A stretch of DNA of 64,000 nucleotides from Gammaproteobacteria bacterium (GCA_008081045.1 VMDC01000015.1:178459-242458), one strand, 5' to 3'. Shown: positions 16,660 to 26,326, numbered from the stretch's first letter. The notes: generated from the sequence alone by a model not told the origin. Made by a program: numbers and translations.

Positions 16660-17844
16660 ATGACAAAAGAAGCAGTAATCGTAGCAACCGCAAGAACACC
16701 TATCGGCAGAGCCTACCGAGGGGCTTTCAATGATACCGACGCCCCCACACTTGGCGGCCACGTGATTGCTGAAGCAGTCCGCCGGGCAGGGATCGAGCCG
16801 GCCGAGGTCGATGACGTGATCATGGGCTGCGCCATGCAGCAAGGCACATCAGGCTACAACATCGGCAGAACGGCAGCTGTTGCAGCAGGGCTGCCGAGCT
16901 CAGTCTCGGGCATGAGCATAGATCGGCAGTGCGCATCGGGCATGATGGCGATCTGTACTGCCGCCAAGCAGGTCGTCAATGACAACATGCCCATTGTGAT
17001 CGGAGCAGGCCTGGACTCTATCAGTCTGGTGCAGAACGAACATCGCAACGGCTTCCGCGCACAAAGCCCCAGCGTCACTGACAAGTCCGAGCACGCTTAT
17101 ATGTCGATGCTGGAGACTGCCGAGGTTGTCGCCAAGCGCTACAACATCAGCCGCGAGCAGCAGGACGAATACGCGCTGCAAAGCCAGCAGCGGACCGCCG
17201 CCGCTCAGCAGGCAGGTGCCTTCGATGCAGAACTCGCACCTCTGCCTTCGAAAATGGTCTTCGTTGACAAAGAAACCAAAGAGCAGAGCGTCCACGATGT
17301 TCATCTCGAAAAAGACGAAGGCAACCGACCCACAACGACCCTAGAAGGACTGAACGGATTGAAGCCGGTATTCGAGGGCGGGGTTATTACCGCGGGAAAT
17401 GCCAGCCAGCTGTCTGATGGTGCCTCTGCTTCCGTAGTGATGGACAGCAAACTGGCCGAGCAGAAAGGCCTCAATCCGCTGGGCGCCTATCGGGGCATGG
17501 CAGTTGCCGGAGTCGAACCTGATGAAATGGGCATTGGTCCGGTTAAAGCCGTTCCGAAACTGCTGGAGCGCTTCAATCTGTCCATGGATGACATTGGCCT
17601 GTGGGAGCTTAATGAAGCGTTTGCCGTGCAGGTAATCTATTGCCGGGACGAACTGGGGATACCCAATGAACTGCTGAATGTTAATGGTGGCGCGATTTCA
17701 ATTGGCCACCCTTACGGTATGAGTGGCGCTCGCATGGTCGGTCACGCACTGATCGAGGGTAAGCGCCGGGGCGCGAAATACGTCGTTTGCACCATGTGCG
17801 TTGGCGGGGGCATGGGTGCTGCCGGACTTTTTGAAGTTTACTAA
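16660..17844 (+). CDS. Acetyl-CoA acyltransferase (thiolase)
   Basis: A 394-residue thiolase. The catalytic residues are C91 (DRQCASG), H350 ([12 protein letters not shown]) and C380 ([10 protein letters not shown]), with an NEAFAVQV motif as in degradative and biosynthetic thiolases. It cleaves 3-ketoacyl-CoA with CoA or makes acetoacetyl-CoA. It starts 15 bases after the selenoprotein stop, so it appears to share that operon. A second thiolase lies at 29531-30751 with the beta-oxidation genes, so this copy may have a distinct substrate. A GTGGGTGC/GCACCCAC hairpin follows the stop. Confidence 0.92.
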   Translation: MTKEAVIVATARTPIGRAYRGAFNDTDAPTLGGHVIAEAVRRAGIEPAEVDDVIMGCAMQQGTSGYNIGRTAAVAAGLPSSVSGMSIDRQCASGMMAICTAAKQVVNDNMPIVIGAGLDSISLVQNEHRNGFRAQSPSVTDKSEHAYMSMLETAEVVAKRYNISREQQDEYALQSQQRTAAAQQAGAFDAELAPLPSKMVFVDKETKEQSVHDVHLEKDEGNRPTTTLEGLNGLKPVFEGGVITAGNASQLSDGASASVVMDSKLAEQKGLNPLGAYRGMAVAGVEPDEMGIGPVKAVPKLLERFNLSMDDIGLWELNEAFAVQVIYCRDELGIPNELLNVNGGAISIGHPYGMSGARMVGHALIEGKRRGAKYVVCTMCVGGGMGAAGLFEVY

Positions 17845-17855
17845 AGCGGCCTGCC

Positions 17856-17875
17856 GTGGGTGCTTTTGCACCCAC
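17856..17875 (+). terminator. Hairpin after the thiolase, possible terminator
   Basis: A perfect 8-bp inverted repeat GTGGGTGC/GCACCCAC with a TTTT loop starts 12 bases after the thiolase stop. No U tract follows, so it may be a weak terminator, an RNA-stabilising stem or an attenuator ahead of the nuclease gene. Confidence 0.4.
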
Positions 17876-17893
17876 AGCTCCCGGGAACCCAGA

Positions 17894-18910
17894 ATGACTC
17901 AGCAACTGAACCGTTCAACTCGTATCCGATTGCTTCCACCGCTGCTTTTGCTATTCCTCAGTTGGGCCGTTCCTGCGCTTGCCTGGGATTCGGTGGGCCA
18001 CCGGCTCAGCGCTGCAGTGGCGCTGGAATTCATGGGACCGGACACTGCTGCTGAATTAATGGGCATCTTGAGGGCGCACCCTCGCTATCAGCAGGATTTC
18101 ATTGATCAGATTCCGGCCTACATTGATCGCGATAACGAAGAGCAGATGACGCAGTGGCTGCTTGGTCAGGCCGCATTCTGGCCAGACATTGCCCGTGGCC
18201 TGCCTGACGAGGAACGCGCACGATACAACCGTTCTTCATGGCACTACACCGACGGCGCCTGGATCAGAGACTCGGCACCCTTCCAGGGTAATGTCTATCT
18301 GGGCATCGACGCATTTGCCAATGTTGATGGCATCGAACGGGGCGAGGTAGACAGCGAAGAGAAGGTATCCAATGTCGTTACCGGCATTGACTACAACGCG
18401 TCGGTGCTGAGTAATGCTTCCGCACCGGCGCCGGCGCGCGCAATCGCCTTGTGCTGGGTGCTGCATCTTATCGGTGACATTCACCAGCCCTTGCATACCG
18501 GTTCGCTTTATACCGCTTCTCTGTTCGAGACCGGAGACAGAGGGGGAAACGCAATCCGGATCGGCGACAGCAACCTGCATGCCCGCTGGGACAGGGCGCT
18601 GACTGCGAGCGGGGTCAGCCAGGAGCTGCCAATTCTTGTTTCACGGGTCACCGGATTTTCAAGGCCGACGATTCAGGGCGTTGAAAGCGACTGGACGGCC
18701 TGGATGAACGAAAGCCGGAGCATCCTGCTGACATCTGTTTATGACGCAGATCTGCGCGAAGCGATTCTTGACGCTGAAAGCAGTAACACCGGTCTTCCCG
18801 GCCAAACACTGGACGACGTCTATGTCGTCCAGATGCAGAATATTTCCCGCCAGAGGCTAGGGCTGGCCGGCCTCCGTCTTGCCATTTTTTTCGAGAATGA
18901 GCTGCCCTGA
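17894..18910 (+). CDS. S1/P1-type nuclease, exported
   Basis: A 338-residue protein with a signal peptide cleaved after PALA (residue 30), leaving tryptophan as the mature N-terminus. In S1/P1 nucleases that Trp coordinates zinc through its amino group. Other zinc-ligand motifs are visible: WDSVGHRL, SWHYTDG, HLIGDIHQPLHTG and DRGGNAIRI. These enzymes hydrolyse single-stranded nucleic acids and 3'-nucleotides, so an exported enzyme would scavenge phosphate or nucleosides. The ATG at 17894 is used; the frame continues upstream into the thiolase. Confidence 0.92.
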   Translation: MTQQLNRSTRIRLLPPLLLLFLSWAVPALAWDSVGHRLSAAVALEFMGPDTAAELMGILRAHPRYQQDFIDQIPAYIDRDNEEQMTQWLLGQAAFWPDIARGLPDEERARYNRSSWHYTDGAWIRDSAPFQGNVYLGIDAFANVDGIERGEVDSEEKVSNVVTGIDYNASVLSNASAPAPARAIALCWVLHLIGDIHQPLHTGSLYTASLFETGDRGGNAIRIGDSNLHARWDRALTASGVSQELPILVSRVTGFSRPTIQGVESDWTAWMNESRSILLTSVYDADLREAILDAESSNTGLPGQTLDDVYVVQMQNISRQRLGLAGLRLAIFFENELP

Positions 18911-19081
18911 CTGCGCTCCGGGAGCGGACTTGCCAGCCCGCTTTCTGCCTCAGCGCGATCCTGCGGCCTGAATTCAACATTGTTTTTTTTGCTCTATTCA
19001 GAGATAGTCAGAAGACCAGAATAAGAATCCCTCAAATCATCCGGGCATGGATGAATCATCATTACAGAGGACACTGAGGCT

Positions 19082-20371
19082 ATGAGAGCACTTCTCCCCT
19101 TTTTACGCCTGTTCACCACTATCACAGTTGTACTGCTCGCCACCGTGCAACTCGGTTTTGCCGCCGACTTTTCCCGCGTCAGACCGGAGCGGGCCGGCAT
19201 GTCATCAGAACGGCTCGATCGTCTGGATACGGTCTTGAAATCATATGTTGAGAATGAACAGCTTGCCGGTCAGGTTGCCATGGTACTGCGTAAGGGGCGG
19301 GTAGTTTTTTCGGCTGCTAACGGCTGGCAGGATAAGGCAGCAGGGATCCCCATGAGTGAAGATTCCATTTTCCGGATCGCCTCTCAGACAAAAGCACTGA
19401 TAAGCACCGGCATCATGATACTCCATGAGCGCGGCCAACTTGATATCAGCCACCCTCTGAGTCGCTATATCCCAGAATGGGAAAACATGAAAGTTGCCGT
19501 CAGCGAAGCGGACGGCAGCTATCGTCTGGAAGACGCCAGGCGACCCATCACCATTCGCCACCTGCTCACCCACACTGGCGGAGTCAGCTATGGCAGCGGT
19601 CCGGCGCGGGATCAGTGGCAGCAGGCGGGTTTTCAGGGATGGTACTTTGCTGACAGAACTGAGCCTGTTCTGGAGTCCATCAAGCGGATGGCCGCCCTGC
19701 CCCTCGACCAGCATCCGGGAGAGGAATACATTTACGGATACAACACAGACATCCTGGGCGCTGTGATAGAGGTCGCCAGCGGCAAAGATCTGAACACCTT
19801 TATGACCGAAGAGCTGTTTGAGCGCCTGGCAATGACCGACACCCATTTTTTTCTGCCAGAAGACAAAGCAGCGCGCCTCGCTGTTGTTTATGAGCCCGCA
19901 CCAGGAGGCGGAGTACGTGCGATCGACAGCAGCGACGGCATGCAGAGCCAGGGTCTCTATGTGCAGGGCAGCGGTCCTAATATCTCATTCTCCGGCGGCG
20001 CCGGCCTGGTTTCCACCGCAAACGACTACGCCCGATTTCTGCAAATGACTCTGAACGGTGGCGAGCTGGACGGGCAGCGCATCCTGTCACGCAAGACGAT
20101 CGAACTGATGACAACCGATCATCTTGGAGGCATACCGTTCCGCGATGGCCAGGGGTTTGGTCTGGGTTTTTTTGTTGTCACTGATCTGGGTGAGAGAGGC
20201 ATACTCGGTTCTGAGGGAGAGTATGGCTGGGGAGGCGCCTACCATACAACCTACTGGGTAGACCCGGCTGAAGAACTGGTTGTGGTTTATCTGACTCAAC
20301 TGATCCCGGCACAGGGCATAGACGATTACAGCAAACTCCGAAGTGGAATTTATCAGGCAATCATCGATTAA
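19082..20371 (+). CDS. Class C beta-lactamase-fold serine hydrolase, exported
   Basis: A 429-residue protein with a signal peptide (ending near GFAA), then a beta-lactamase/esterase domain. The SxxK motif is SQTK at S101-K104. The tyrosine motif falls in IYGYNTDILGAV around residue 218. The LTHTGG motif near residue 163 is typical of EstB-type esterases and D-aminopeptidase relatives. It is more likely a periplasmic esterase or peptidase than a resistance enzyme. It is followed after 33 bases by a VOC protein gene, so the two may be cotranscribed. Confidence 0.88.
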   Translation: MRALLPFLRLFTTITVVLLATVQLGFAADFSRVRPERAGMSSERLDRLDTVLKSYVENEQLAGQVAMVLRKGRVVFSAANGWQDKAAGIPMSEDSIFRIASQTKALISTGIMILHERGQLDISHPLSRYIPEWENMKVAVSEADGSYRLEDARRPITIRHLLTHTGGVSYGSGPARDQWQQAGFQGWYFADRTEPVLESIKRMAALPLDQHPGEEYIYGYNTDILGAVIEVASGKDLNTFMTEELFERLAMTDTHFFLPEDKAARLAVVYEPAPGGGVRAIDSSDGMQSQGLYVQGSGPNISFSGGAGLVSTANDYARFLQMTLNGGELDGQRILSRKTIELMTTDHLGGIPFRDGQGFGLGFFVVTDLGERGILGSEGEYGWGGAYHTTYWVDPAEELVVVYLTQLIPAQGIDDYSKLRSGIYQAIID

Positions 20372-20404
20372 AACTCTCGTCGACCCGTTAAGGAGAACAG
20401 AACC

Positions 20405-21205
20405 TTGAGAACACTGCTTTCAGCTTTACTGTTTACTCTGTGCAGCCAGATCGCTCATGCGCAACTGGCAACTCCCAATGGCTCCGGCATTACCTATGGC
20501 CACATGCATCTCAATGTATCGGATATTGCACAGCATATTGAAATTTGGACAGAGCATTTTGGCGGAGAAGAAATCAGTATCGGACCCCTGCGCGCCGTAA
20601 AATTTCCGAATCTTATTGTGATGTTTGCCGAGCAGACGCCCACCATGGGCTCGCGTGAAACGGTGATGGACCATTTTGGTTTCAAAGTACGCAATATCCA
20701 GCAGTTCATCGATAAATGGGAATCAGCAGGGCTGGAAATGGGCCGGGTATTCACCGGTGCCGAAGGTCAGACCAACGCCTACGTCACACTCCCGGACGGT
20801 GTCTATGTCGAACTTCAGGAAGACCAGGGCCTGCATGAAGAATTCACCGGCTATCACATCCACTACTTCACGCAGGACTACGAAAGTCTGCTGGACTGGT
20901 ATGTGGAAATTTTTGATCTGGAAATCCGACCGCGGGGCACAATCGCCACGACAACAAACGTGCCGGGCACCAATCTGAGTTTTGGTAATGCCAGCGCACC
21001 AAGACAACCCACTCTCGGAACCGCTATCGATCACATCGGCTTCGAAATTGAGAACCTCCGGGAATTTTGCCAGCAACTTGAAGCCAAGGGCATCCAGTTC
21101 GAGGTGCCTTATCGTGAAATTGAAGCACTAGGATTGGCGATCGCTTTTTTTACCGATCCCGGTGGCGTGCGAATCGAACTGACTGAAGGGCTGGACGCAC
21201 ACTGA
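20405..21205 (+). CDS. VOC family (glyoxalase/dioxygenase fold) exported protein
   Basis: A 266-residue protein that begins at TTG, supported by AAGGAGA about 8 bases upstream. A signal peptide ends near AHAQ. Two vicinal-oxygen-chelate modules follow: residues of about 30-140 (HMHLNVSDIAQHIEIW and VELQED) and 145-262 (IHYFTQDYESLLDWY, IDHIGFEI and RIELTEG). VOC proteins bind a metal between paired modules. Export to the periplasm is unusual for glyoxalases, and the reaction is unknown. It pairs with the serine hydrolase upstream. Confidence 0.83.
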   Translation: MRTLLSALLFTLCSQIAHAQLATPNGSGITYGHMHLNVSDIAQHIEIWTEHFGGEEISIGPLRAVKFPNLIVMFAEQTPTMGSRETVMDHFGFKVRNIQQFIDKWESAGLEMGRVFTGAEGQTNAYVTLPDGVYVELQEDQGLHEEFTGYHIHYFTQDYESLLDWYVEIFDLEIRPRGTIATTTNVPGTNLSFGNASAPRQPTLGTAIDHIGFEIENLREFCQQLEAKGIQFEVPYREIEALGLAIAFFTDPGGVRIELTEGLDAH

Positions 21206-21225
21206 GCCGCAGTCAGGCTGTTCGG

Positions 21226-21777
21226 TTATTCGCTCTTTGGGGTGTTTTTATCCCGGATACGGGTCAGAACCTCGCTGACCGATTGTGCCTTCGAGCGCCT
21301 GGCCAACTCAACACCTGACCAGAAGCTGACATAAGCCACCGACACCCAGACCAGCAAAGAATCTGCAGGCCAGTAACTCCACCAGATCATTGCCTGAATG
21401 ACATTCGTCAGCTGGTTGACGACAATCCCCAGAATGAAGGCCGCTATCCCGGCCTCATCCATACTCGCGAACCGATCCGGGTCAGTCAGAAACTCCAGTA
21501 ATTCACCGGCCTCAATGACGACTAATGTCCAGAGACCAGCCAGACCATAAAAGCCGGTGCCAGATTTAACCCACTTATCAAAAACGAGTTTGCGTCCCGT
21601 TTTCCCCCGCAGACCATCCAGAGATCTGAGTTTTTTTACCTGCTTCTTGATTGCTGCCCTTTTCTCGCTACGGCCAATTTCGCCGCTGCTGAAAATCCAG
21701 GAGAAAAGCACCCAGCTCAGTGCGGCCACAGGCAGACCAAGGCTAAGAAACGCTCTGAATAAATCAGCAACATTCAT
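21226..21777 (-). CDS. Hypothetical membrane protein
   Basis: A 183-residue protein with an N-terminal hydrophobic segment (AFLSLGLPVAALSWVLFSW), a basic stretch rich in Lys/Arg (residues about 38-70) and two or three further hydrophobic segments (FYGLAGLWTLVVIEAG, IAAFILGIVVNQL and LLVWVSVAYVSFWSG). I do not recognise the family. The C-terminus is polar. It is convergent with the VOC gene, with 20 bases between stops. Confidence 0.6.
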   Translation of the reverse strand: MNVADLFRAFLSLGLPVAALSWVLFSWIFSSGEIGRSEKRAAIKKQVKKLRSLDGLRGKTGRKLVFDKWVKSGTGFYGLAGLWTLVVIEAGELLEFLTDPDRFASMDEAGIAAFILGIVVNQLTNVIQAMIWWSYWPADSLLVWVSVAYVSFWSGVELARRSKAQSVSEVLTRIRDKNTPKSE

Positions 21778-21866
21778 CAGTCAGTTTGTCCTCTTATCAG
21801 ACTGAGCCTGCCCCGGCCAGATACCCACAGCGGACCGCGCCGCGTTGAGACAATCGGGCGCTTAAC

Positions 21867-22238
21867 TCAATTGATATCGGCAGCATGCTGCTTCAGTTTT
21901 TCCAGAGGGACGATCTCGAGTGCCCGTTTGTGCGTCCTCATCAGATACACTTTCGGCGCCTTGCCGTTGTGACAGGCCTCGAGCCAGCGCGCGGCACACA
22001 GGCACCAGTTGTCACCGGGAGACAAACCGGGAAAACCGAATTGCGGGGCCGGCGTCATCAGGTCATTGCCCCGCGAGCGGGAAAATTCAAGGAATTCCTG
22101 TGTCACTTCGACACAAACCGTATGGGAGCCGTGATCTCCGGCGCCTGTATTGCAGCACCCATCGCGGTAGTAGCCCGTGACCGGATCTGTCCCGCAGGGA
22201 ATCAGCGGCTCGTCATACACATTCAAAGAGTCATCCAT
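21867..22238 (-). CDS. DUF2237 family protein
   Basis: A 123-residue cysteine-rich protein. The family pattern is clear: NVYDEPLIPCGTDPVTGYYRDGCC near the N-terminus, GDHGSHTVC in the middle, and GDNWCLCAARWLEA toward the end. Function is unknown in bacteria. It lies upstream of the hypothetical membrane protein on the same strand and downstream of the LOG gene. Confidence 0.88.
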   Translation of the reverse strand: MDDSLNVYDEPLIPCGTDPVTGYYRDGCCNTGAGDHGSHTVCVEVTQEFLEFSRSRGNDLMTPAPQFGFPGLSPGDNWCLCAARWLEACHNGKAPKVYLMRTHKRALEIVPLEKLKQHAADIN

Positions 22239-22300
22239 GTGTTCTCCAGCAGATCATTTCATTTCGCAGACTCAAAGGCCCGCGCCTTCTGTGACTTTGA

Positions 22301-22891
22301 CTATCCACGGTCCAGATTCAACCACTTGGTTTCCGTCGGGGGACTGTAGTGCGCAAATTTATCCAGCAATCCGGCCGGCGAATCAGACCAGACTATCATC
22401 GATTCGTGCTGCGTCCGGATGAATTGCTGATCAACCGCATGAGTCAGAAATTCCGACAATTTATCGTAATATCCGGCAGTGTTGAGAATGCCACAGGGCT
22501 TGCTGTGAATTTTCAACTGTGACCAGGTCAGGATTTCAAATAACTCTTCAGCAGTTCCGAGACCACCGGGCAGCGCAATAAAAGCATCGGCCAGATCTGC
22601 CATAATGGCTTTGCGCTCATGCATAGTGCTCACCTCAATCATCTCCGTTAAATCATGATGTGGCACCTCACGACGAAACAGACCGACTGGCATGACCCCC
22701 GTCACCTTTCCGCCGCCGTGTAAAACTGTATTCGCCAACTCTCCCATCAGCCCGATACTGGCACCGCCGTACACGAGTTCAATTTCCCGTTTCAACAGCT
22801 CCTCACCCAGCTCGCGCGCACCCTTCAGATACGCCTCCCCTGCCCCGGAGCCGGAACCGCAATACACACAGACTTTTTCTATCACTTCCAT
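22301..22891 (-). CDS. LOG family protein (Rossmann-fold nucleotide-binding, TIGR00730)
   Basis: A 196-residue protein with the signature PGGLGTAEELFE at about residue 109 and YGGASIGLMG near residue 42. LOG proteins hydrolyse nucleoside 5'-monophosphates, releasing the base and ribose 5-phosphate. Plant relatives activate cytokinins. The N-terminus KVCVYCGSGSG is typical. It lies 31 bases downstream of the YugP-like metallopeptidase gene on the same strand. Confidence 0.88.
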   Translation of the reverse strand: MEVIEKVCVYCGSGSGAGEAYLKGARELGEELLKREIELVYGGASIGLMGELANTVLHGGGKVTGVMPVGLFRREVPHHDLTEMIEVSTMHERKAIMADLADAFIALPGGLGTAEELFEILTWSQLKIHSKPCGILNTAGYYDKLSEFLTHAVDQQFIRTQHESMIVWSDSPAGLLDKFAHYSPPTETKWLNLDRG

Positions 22892-22922
22892 AAACCCTTC
22901 CCGCAGCGCTGACGCCGGCAGA

Positions 22923-23609
22923 CTATCTGCGAAACAGCAATAACCACCGACTGATATTCAGAATATTGGCCAGAGCGGCTGAAAAGTAGGTCAAAGCCGC
23001 CGCTTTCAGTATCCGCCTGACCGCCGGGATATCCGTTTGTTCGATGTAATCCCCTTCAATCAGAATCGGCAGAGCTTTATTGAAACTGGCGTCCCATTCT
23101 TCTGGCAAGATGATCAGGTAGGCCATGGCACCCCCTAACTGCAGGCATAGCGACAGGCCAACCATGATTGCCAGAGCCCCGGGGGCGCGCAGCAATATCC
23201 CGGCAATAGGGATGAGCCACATGATCAGAATTCCGCAGCGATTCAGAGCCGAAGCCACTGGCAGATATTTTCTACGCAGCTGAAAGATCTGCTCCTGCCG
23301 ATAAAACTGAATCGCATGGCCCACTTCATGTGCCGCTACTGCCACAGCTGTCAGAGATTTCCCCTGATAATTTTGCGGGCTCAGTCTGACCACCGGCCCT
23401 TCAGGATCAAAGTGATCTTTAAACGGAGGACACTCCTCCACAGCGATGCCGTTGAGCTGAAATCGATCAATCAAGTGCCGCGCCAGCTCTGCGCCCGTAC
23501 CCCGGATAGCGACACTGTCGCCCCCGTATAAGCCCATGACGCGGCGAACCCAGAAAGAAGGCAGGTAAATGAGCACCGCAATAATGGCCGCAAAACCGGC
23601 AAGTAACAT
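22923..23609 (-). CDS. YugP-like zinc metallopeptidase
   Basis: A 228-residue membrane protein with the zinc motif HEVGHAIQ at about residue 94, an N-terminal transmembrane segment and three further hydrophobic segments after the motif. The layout matches the YugP/DUF neutral zinc metallopeptidase family, whose substrates are unknown. The start ATG at 23609 fits the N-terminal helix. It is probably cotranscribed with the LOG gene. Confidence 0.85.
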   Translation of the reverse strand: MLLAGFAAIIAVLIYLPSFWVRRVMGLYGGDSVAIRGTGAELARHLIDRFQLNGIAVEECPPFKDHFDPEGPVVRLSPQNYQGKSLTAVAVAAHEVGHAIQFYRQEQIFQLRRKYLPVASALNRCGILIMWLIPIAGILLRAPGALAIMVGLSLCLQLGGAMAYLIILPEEWDASFNKALPILIEGDYIEQTDIPAVRRILKAAALTYFSAALANILNISRWLLLFRR

Positions 23610-23934
23610 TGAGCAACCTTTCAGGGCCTGAAATCAGTCAGACCTGCCACAGAGAAGTATTCACGACGGCCACAAGGCATACCGGGCAGACCCCGGGCGC
23701 GACGTGAGACAAGTCATCTTAAACTCGCGCAGCTTACCTGAATTTCCGGACTGAGCGGGCTTTACTGCACAGTAAGTCTTAAACGGAATCCACAGAAGCG
23801 TTAGTACGGCAGCAGTGAGCTGCTCCCACACCACTTCAGCACCGGCGCTGTGCGTCTGCAGACCATTGCGCGATAAGAACTGCAGTGCGTCACAAGACTC
23901 AGGCATTGACGCAGACCGTCTCCGGATTCTGAGA
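23610..23934. other. Intergenic region without a supported gene
   Basis: About 325 bases between the metallopeptidase start and the end of the acyl-CoA dehydrogenase, both on the minus strand. A minus-strand frame of about 107 codons overlaps it (23661-23984), but it runs into the dehydrogenase 3' end and has no recognisable features. The region probably holds the promoter of the YugP-LOG-DUF2237 run. Nothing else is seen. Confidence 0.4.
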
Positions 23935-25083
23935 TCAGAAATTATGCAGCGTTGCGTAACGGTCGCGATGGAAGGAGGCGTCACCCAGAAACTGCTGTGC
24001 CACTCTTGCCCGCTTCAGGAAAAAACCGATATCAAATTCATCGGTCATTCCGATGCCGCCATGCATCTGAATCCCTTCGTTGCTGACTCTTTCTGACACT
24101 TCACTCAGTTTCGCTTTCGCGAGACTGGCCATGCGGGCACGGTCTTTCGCGGTTGCCGAAGGATCATCCAGACACCGCAAAGCGCCAAGAACTGCCGATT
24201 TACAGAGTTCAATCTCACTGTACATCTCAGCCGCCCGATGCTGTAGCGCCTGAAATGCACCGATCTGAACGCCAAACTGCTCCCGCTGTTTCAGATACTC
24301 AACAATACGCTGGAAAACCTCCTGCACACTGCCAAGCATCTCTGAGGCAACCCCGATACGCGCAATATCCAGCGCAGCATCCAAAGCCGCAAATCCCGCT
24401 CCTTCTGAACCGAGCAGAGAATCTTCAGAGATGCGGACCTGATCCAGCACCAGGTTGGCCGCATTACGACTGTCTACCATTTGGGTTCTCTGAATCTGCA
24501 GGCCCTGACAGCCTGCTTCCAGCAAAAACAGGCTGATTCCGTTCTCTGAGCCCGGTTCACCGGATGTGCGCGCAGCAACAATCAGCTTGTCTGCAATGTG
24601 GCCGTCAAGGACAAAGCTTTTCGCTCCGGTGAGCACATATTCAGCGCCTTGCTTCATGGCTGTGCATGCGACTCGCGACGGATTGTGATGGGGTCCCTCA
24701 TCAACACCGACAGCCAGACGTAGTTTACCGCTAGCAACTTGAGGGAGTAGCCCGGACTTTTGCTCTTCACTACCCGCTTCAGACAAGAGACTGGCACCCA
24801 GAAGAACCGACGCTATGAGAGGTGAACTGGCAAGGGTACGGCCGGTTTCTTCCAGAACCAGACCGAGTCCGGTGTAGCCAAATTCGAAGCCCCCATACTT
24901 TTCAGCAATTGCCATTCCCGGCCACCCGAGCTCGATCATTTGCTGCCAGATGGCTTCGTCGTAGCCGAGCTCTGATTTCTCGTCTCTGAGGCGACGCATC
25001 ACTGATATCGGTGCGTTGTCCTGACAGAAACTCCTGGCTGAATCTCTGAGCAGCTGTTGGTCTTCACTTAATACCATCGCCAT
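23935..25083 (-). CDS. Acyl-CoA dehydrogenase, subunit of a two-gene pair
   Basis: A 382-residue flavoprotein of the acyl-CoA dehydrogenase fold. The C-terminal domain carries QREQFGVQIGAFQALQHRAAEM and the end IQMHGGIGMTDEFDIGFFLKRA, both family signatures. It lacks the EGT/EGG-type glutamate segment seen in its partner at the usual C-terminal place. It lies 13 bases downstream of another acyl-CoA dehydrogenase gene, an arrangement found in heteromeric dehydrogenases that act on bulky acyl side chains. Substrate is not identifiable. Confidence 0.88.
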   Translation of the reverse strand: MAMVLSEDQQLLRDSARSFCQDNAPISVMRRLRDEKSELGYDEAIWQQMIELGWPGMAIAEKYGGFEFGYTGLGLVLEETGRTLASSPLIASVLLGASLLSEAGSEEQKSGLLPQVASGKLRLAVGVDEGPHHNPSRVACTAMKQGAEYVLTGAKSFVLDGHIADKLIVAARTSGEPGSENGISLFLLEAGCQGLQIQRTQMVDSRNAANLVLDQVRISEDSLLGSEGAGFAALDAALDIARIGVASEMLGSVQEVFQRIVEYLKQREQFGVQIGAFQALQHRAAEMYSEIELCKSAVLGALRCLDDPSATAKDRARMASLAKAKLSEVSERVSNEGIQMHGGIGMTDEFDIGFFLKRARVAQQFLGDASFHRDRYATLHNF

Positions 25084-25096
25084 AACCGCTTTATCC

Positions 25097-26326
25097 CTAT
25101 TTCTTACTGGCGAGACTCAACATGTCCGGCAACCCGAGAACACGTTTAGCCACAATATTCAGCTGGACTTCAGCCGTCCCGCCCTCGATAGAATTGGCTT
25201 TGGAGCGCAACCACTCACGGGTAACCTGCAGCTCTTCTGCCTCAAACTCGTCTCCTTCCCAGCCAAGCCCCTGGCTCCCCATTGCCTTAAGGAAAAGCTC
25301 GTACCGTCGCTTATTGAGCTCACAGCCGTAATATTTGAGCATAGAGGAAGTCGCATTCGGCCCACCCTGCCTACTCTCTTCGCTGGAACGCTGCGAAGTC
25401 AGCGCAAAGGCTTCACTGTCAATCTTGAACTGAGCAATCTGATCTCGCAGAGCAGGATCAGTGAGGCGATCCTTATCGCCTCTGTAGTGCATGGCAGCCC
25501 CCTCCAGACTCGCAGTCGTGGAAGTGGTTCCGCCGCGGTCGCCCTGCCCGCTGGCCAGCCCGAATCCGGAAATCATGGTTCTCTCGTGCTGTAGCAGACG
25601 CTTGGCAATGGACCAGCCTTCATTCAGCCTGCCCATCAGATTCGCGGCCGGCACCCGCACGTTATCAAAGAACGTTTCACAGAAAGGAGAGGAGCCGCTG
25701 ATGAGCTGAATCGGTTTCGTGCTGACCCCTTCACTCTTCATGTCGAACAGCAGAAAACTGATGCCGGAGTGCTTGGGGACCTCGAAATCTGTTCGAACCA
25801 GACAAAATATCCAGTCGGCTTTATCCGCATAGGAAGTCCAGACTTTTGAGCCGTTAACGACGTACTCATCGCCCTCAAGAATCGCTTTGGTACCCAGACT
25901 GGCCAGATCTGAACCGGAACCGGGTTCCGAGTATCCCTGGCACCAGCGGATTTCACCGCGGATTATTTTGGGAATATGCTCCATTTTCTGCTCGTGAGTG
26001 CCATATTCCAACAGTACTGGTCCGAGCATACTGATGCCAAAACTGGTCAAGGCGATGCGCGCATTGATGCGCGCCAGCTCTTCAGCGAGTATTTTCGCCT
26101 CTTCGCTACTCAGACCTCCGCCACCGTACTCGGCAGGCCAGGTTGGGCAGGTCCAGCCTTTCTCGGCCATCCTGTCCAGCCAGAGCTTGCTTTCGGGATT
26201 GGTAAAGACCGCATTACGACCGCCCCACACAATTTCTTCCGGCACCATGGGGGTACGCATACTGGGAGGGCAGTTCTCCTCCAACCAGGCACGGGTTGAA
26301 TCCCGGAATTGCTCTAATGCTAGCAA
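25097..26326 (-). CDS. Acyl-CoA dehydrogenase, second subunit of the pair
   Basis: A 409-residue acyl-CoA dehydrogenase starting at TTG, supported by AAGGAG seven bases upstream. Motifs: WCQGYSEPGSGSDLAS (flavin/substrate-binding loop), GSKVWTSYADKADW and the C-terminal SIEGGTAEVQLNIVAKRVLG. The partner gene follows after 13 bases. Together with the alcohol dehydrogenase and FadB-type genes upstream on the same strand, it belongs to a beta-oxidation operon spanning about 23.9-30.8 kb. A paralogous pair occurs at 36516-38906. Confidence 0.9.
   Translation of the reverse strand: MLALEQFRDSTRAWLEENCPPSMRTPMVPEEIVWGGRNAVFTNPESKLWLDRMAEKGWTCPTWPAEYGGGGLSSEEAKILAEELARINARIALTSFGISMLGPVLLEYGTHEQKMEHIPKIIRGEIRWCQGYSEPGSGSDLASLGTKAILEGDEYVVNGSKVWTSYADKADWIFCLVRTDFEVPKHSGISFLLFDMKSEGVSTKPIQLISGSSPFCETFFDNVRVPAANLMGRLNEGWSIAKRLLQHERTMISGFGLASGQGDRGGTTSTTASLEGAAMHYRGDKDRLTDPALRDQIAQFKIDSEAFALTSQRSSEESRQGGPNATSSMLKYYGCELNKRRYELFLKAMGSQGLGWEGDEFEAEELQVTREWLRSKANSIEGGTAEVQLNIVAKRVLGLPDMLSLASKK

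Noticed and set aside
23661..23984. 107-codon minus-strand frame
   Set aside because: It overlaps the 3' end of an acyl-CoA dehydrogenase, and no protein features are visible.
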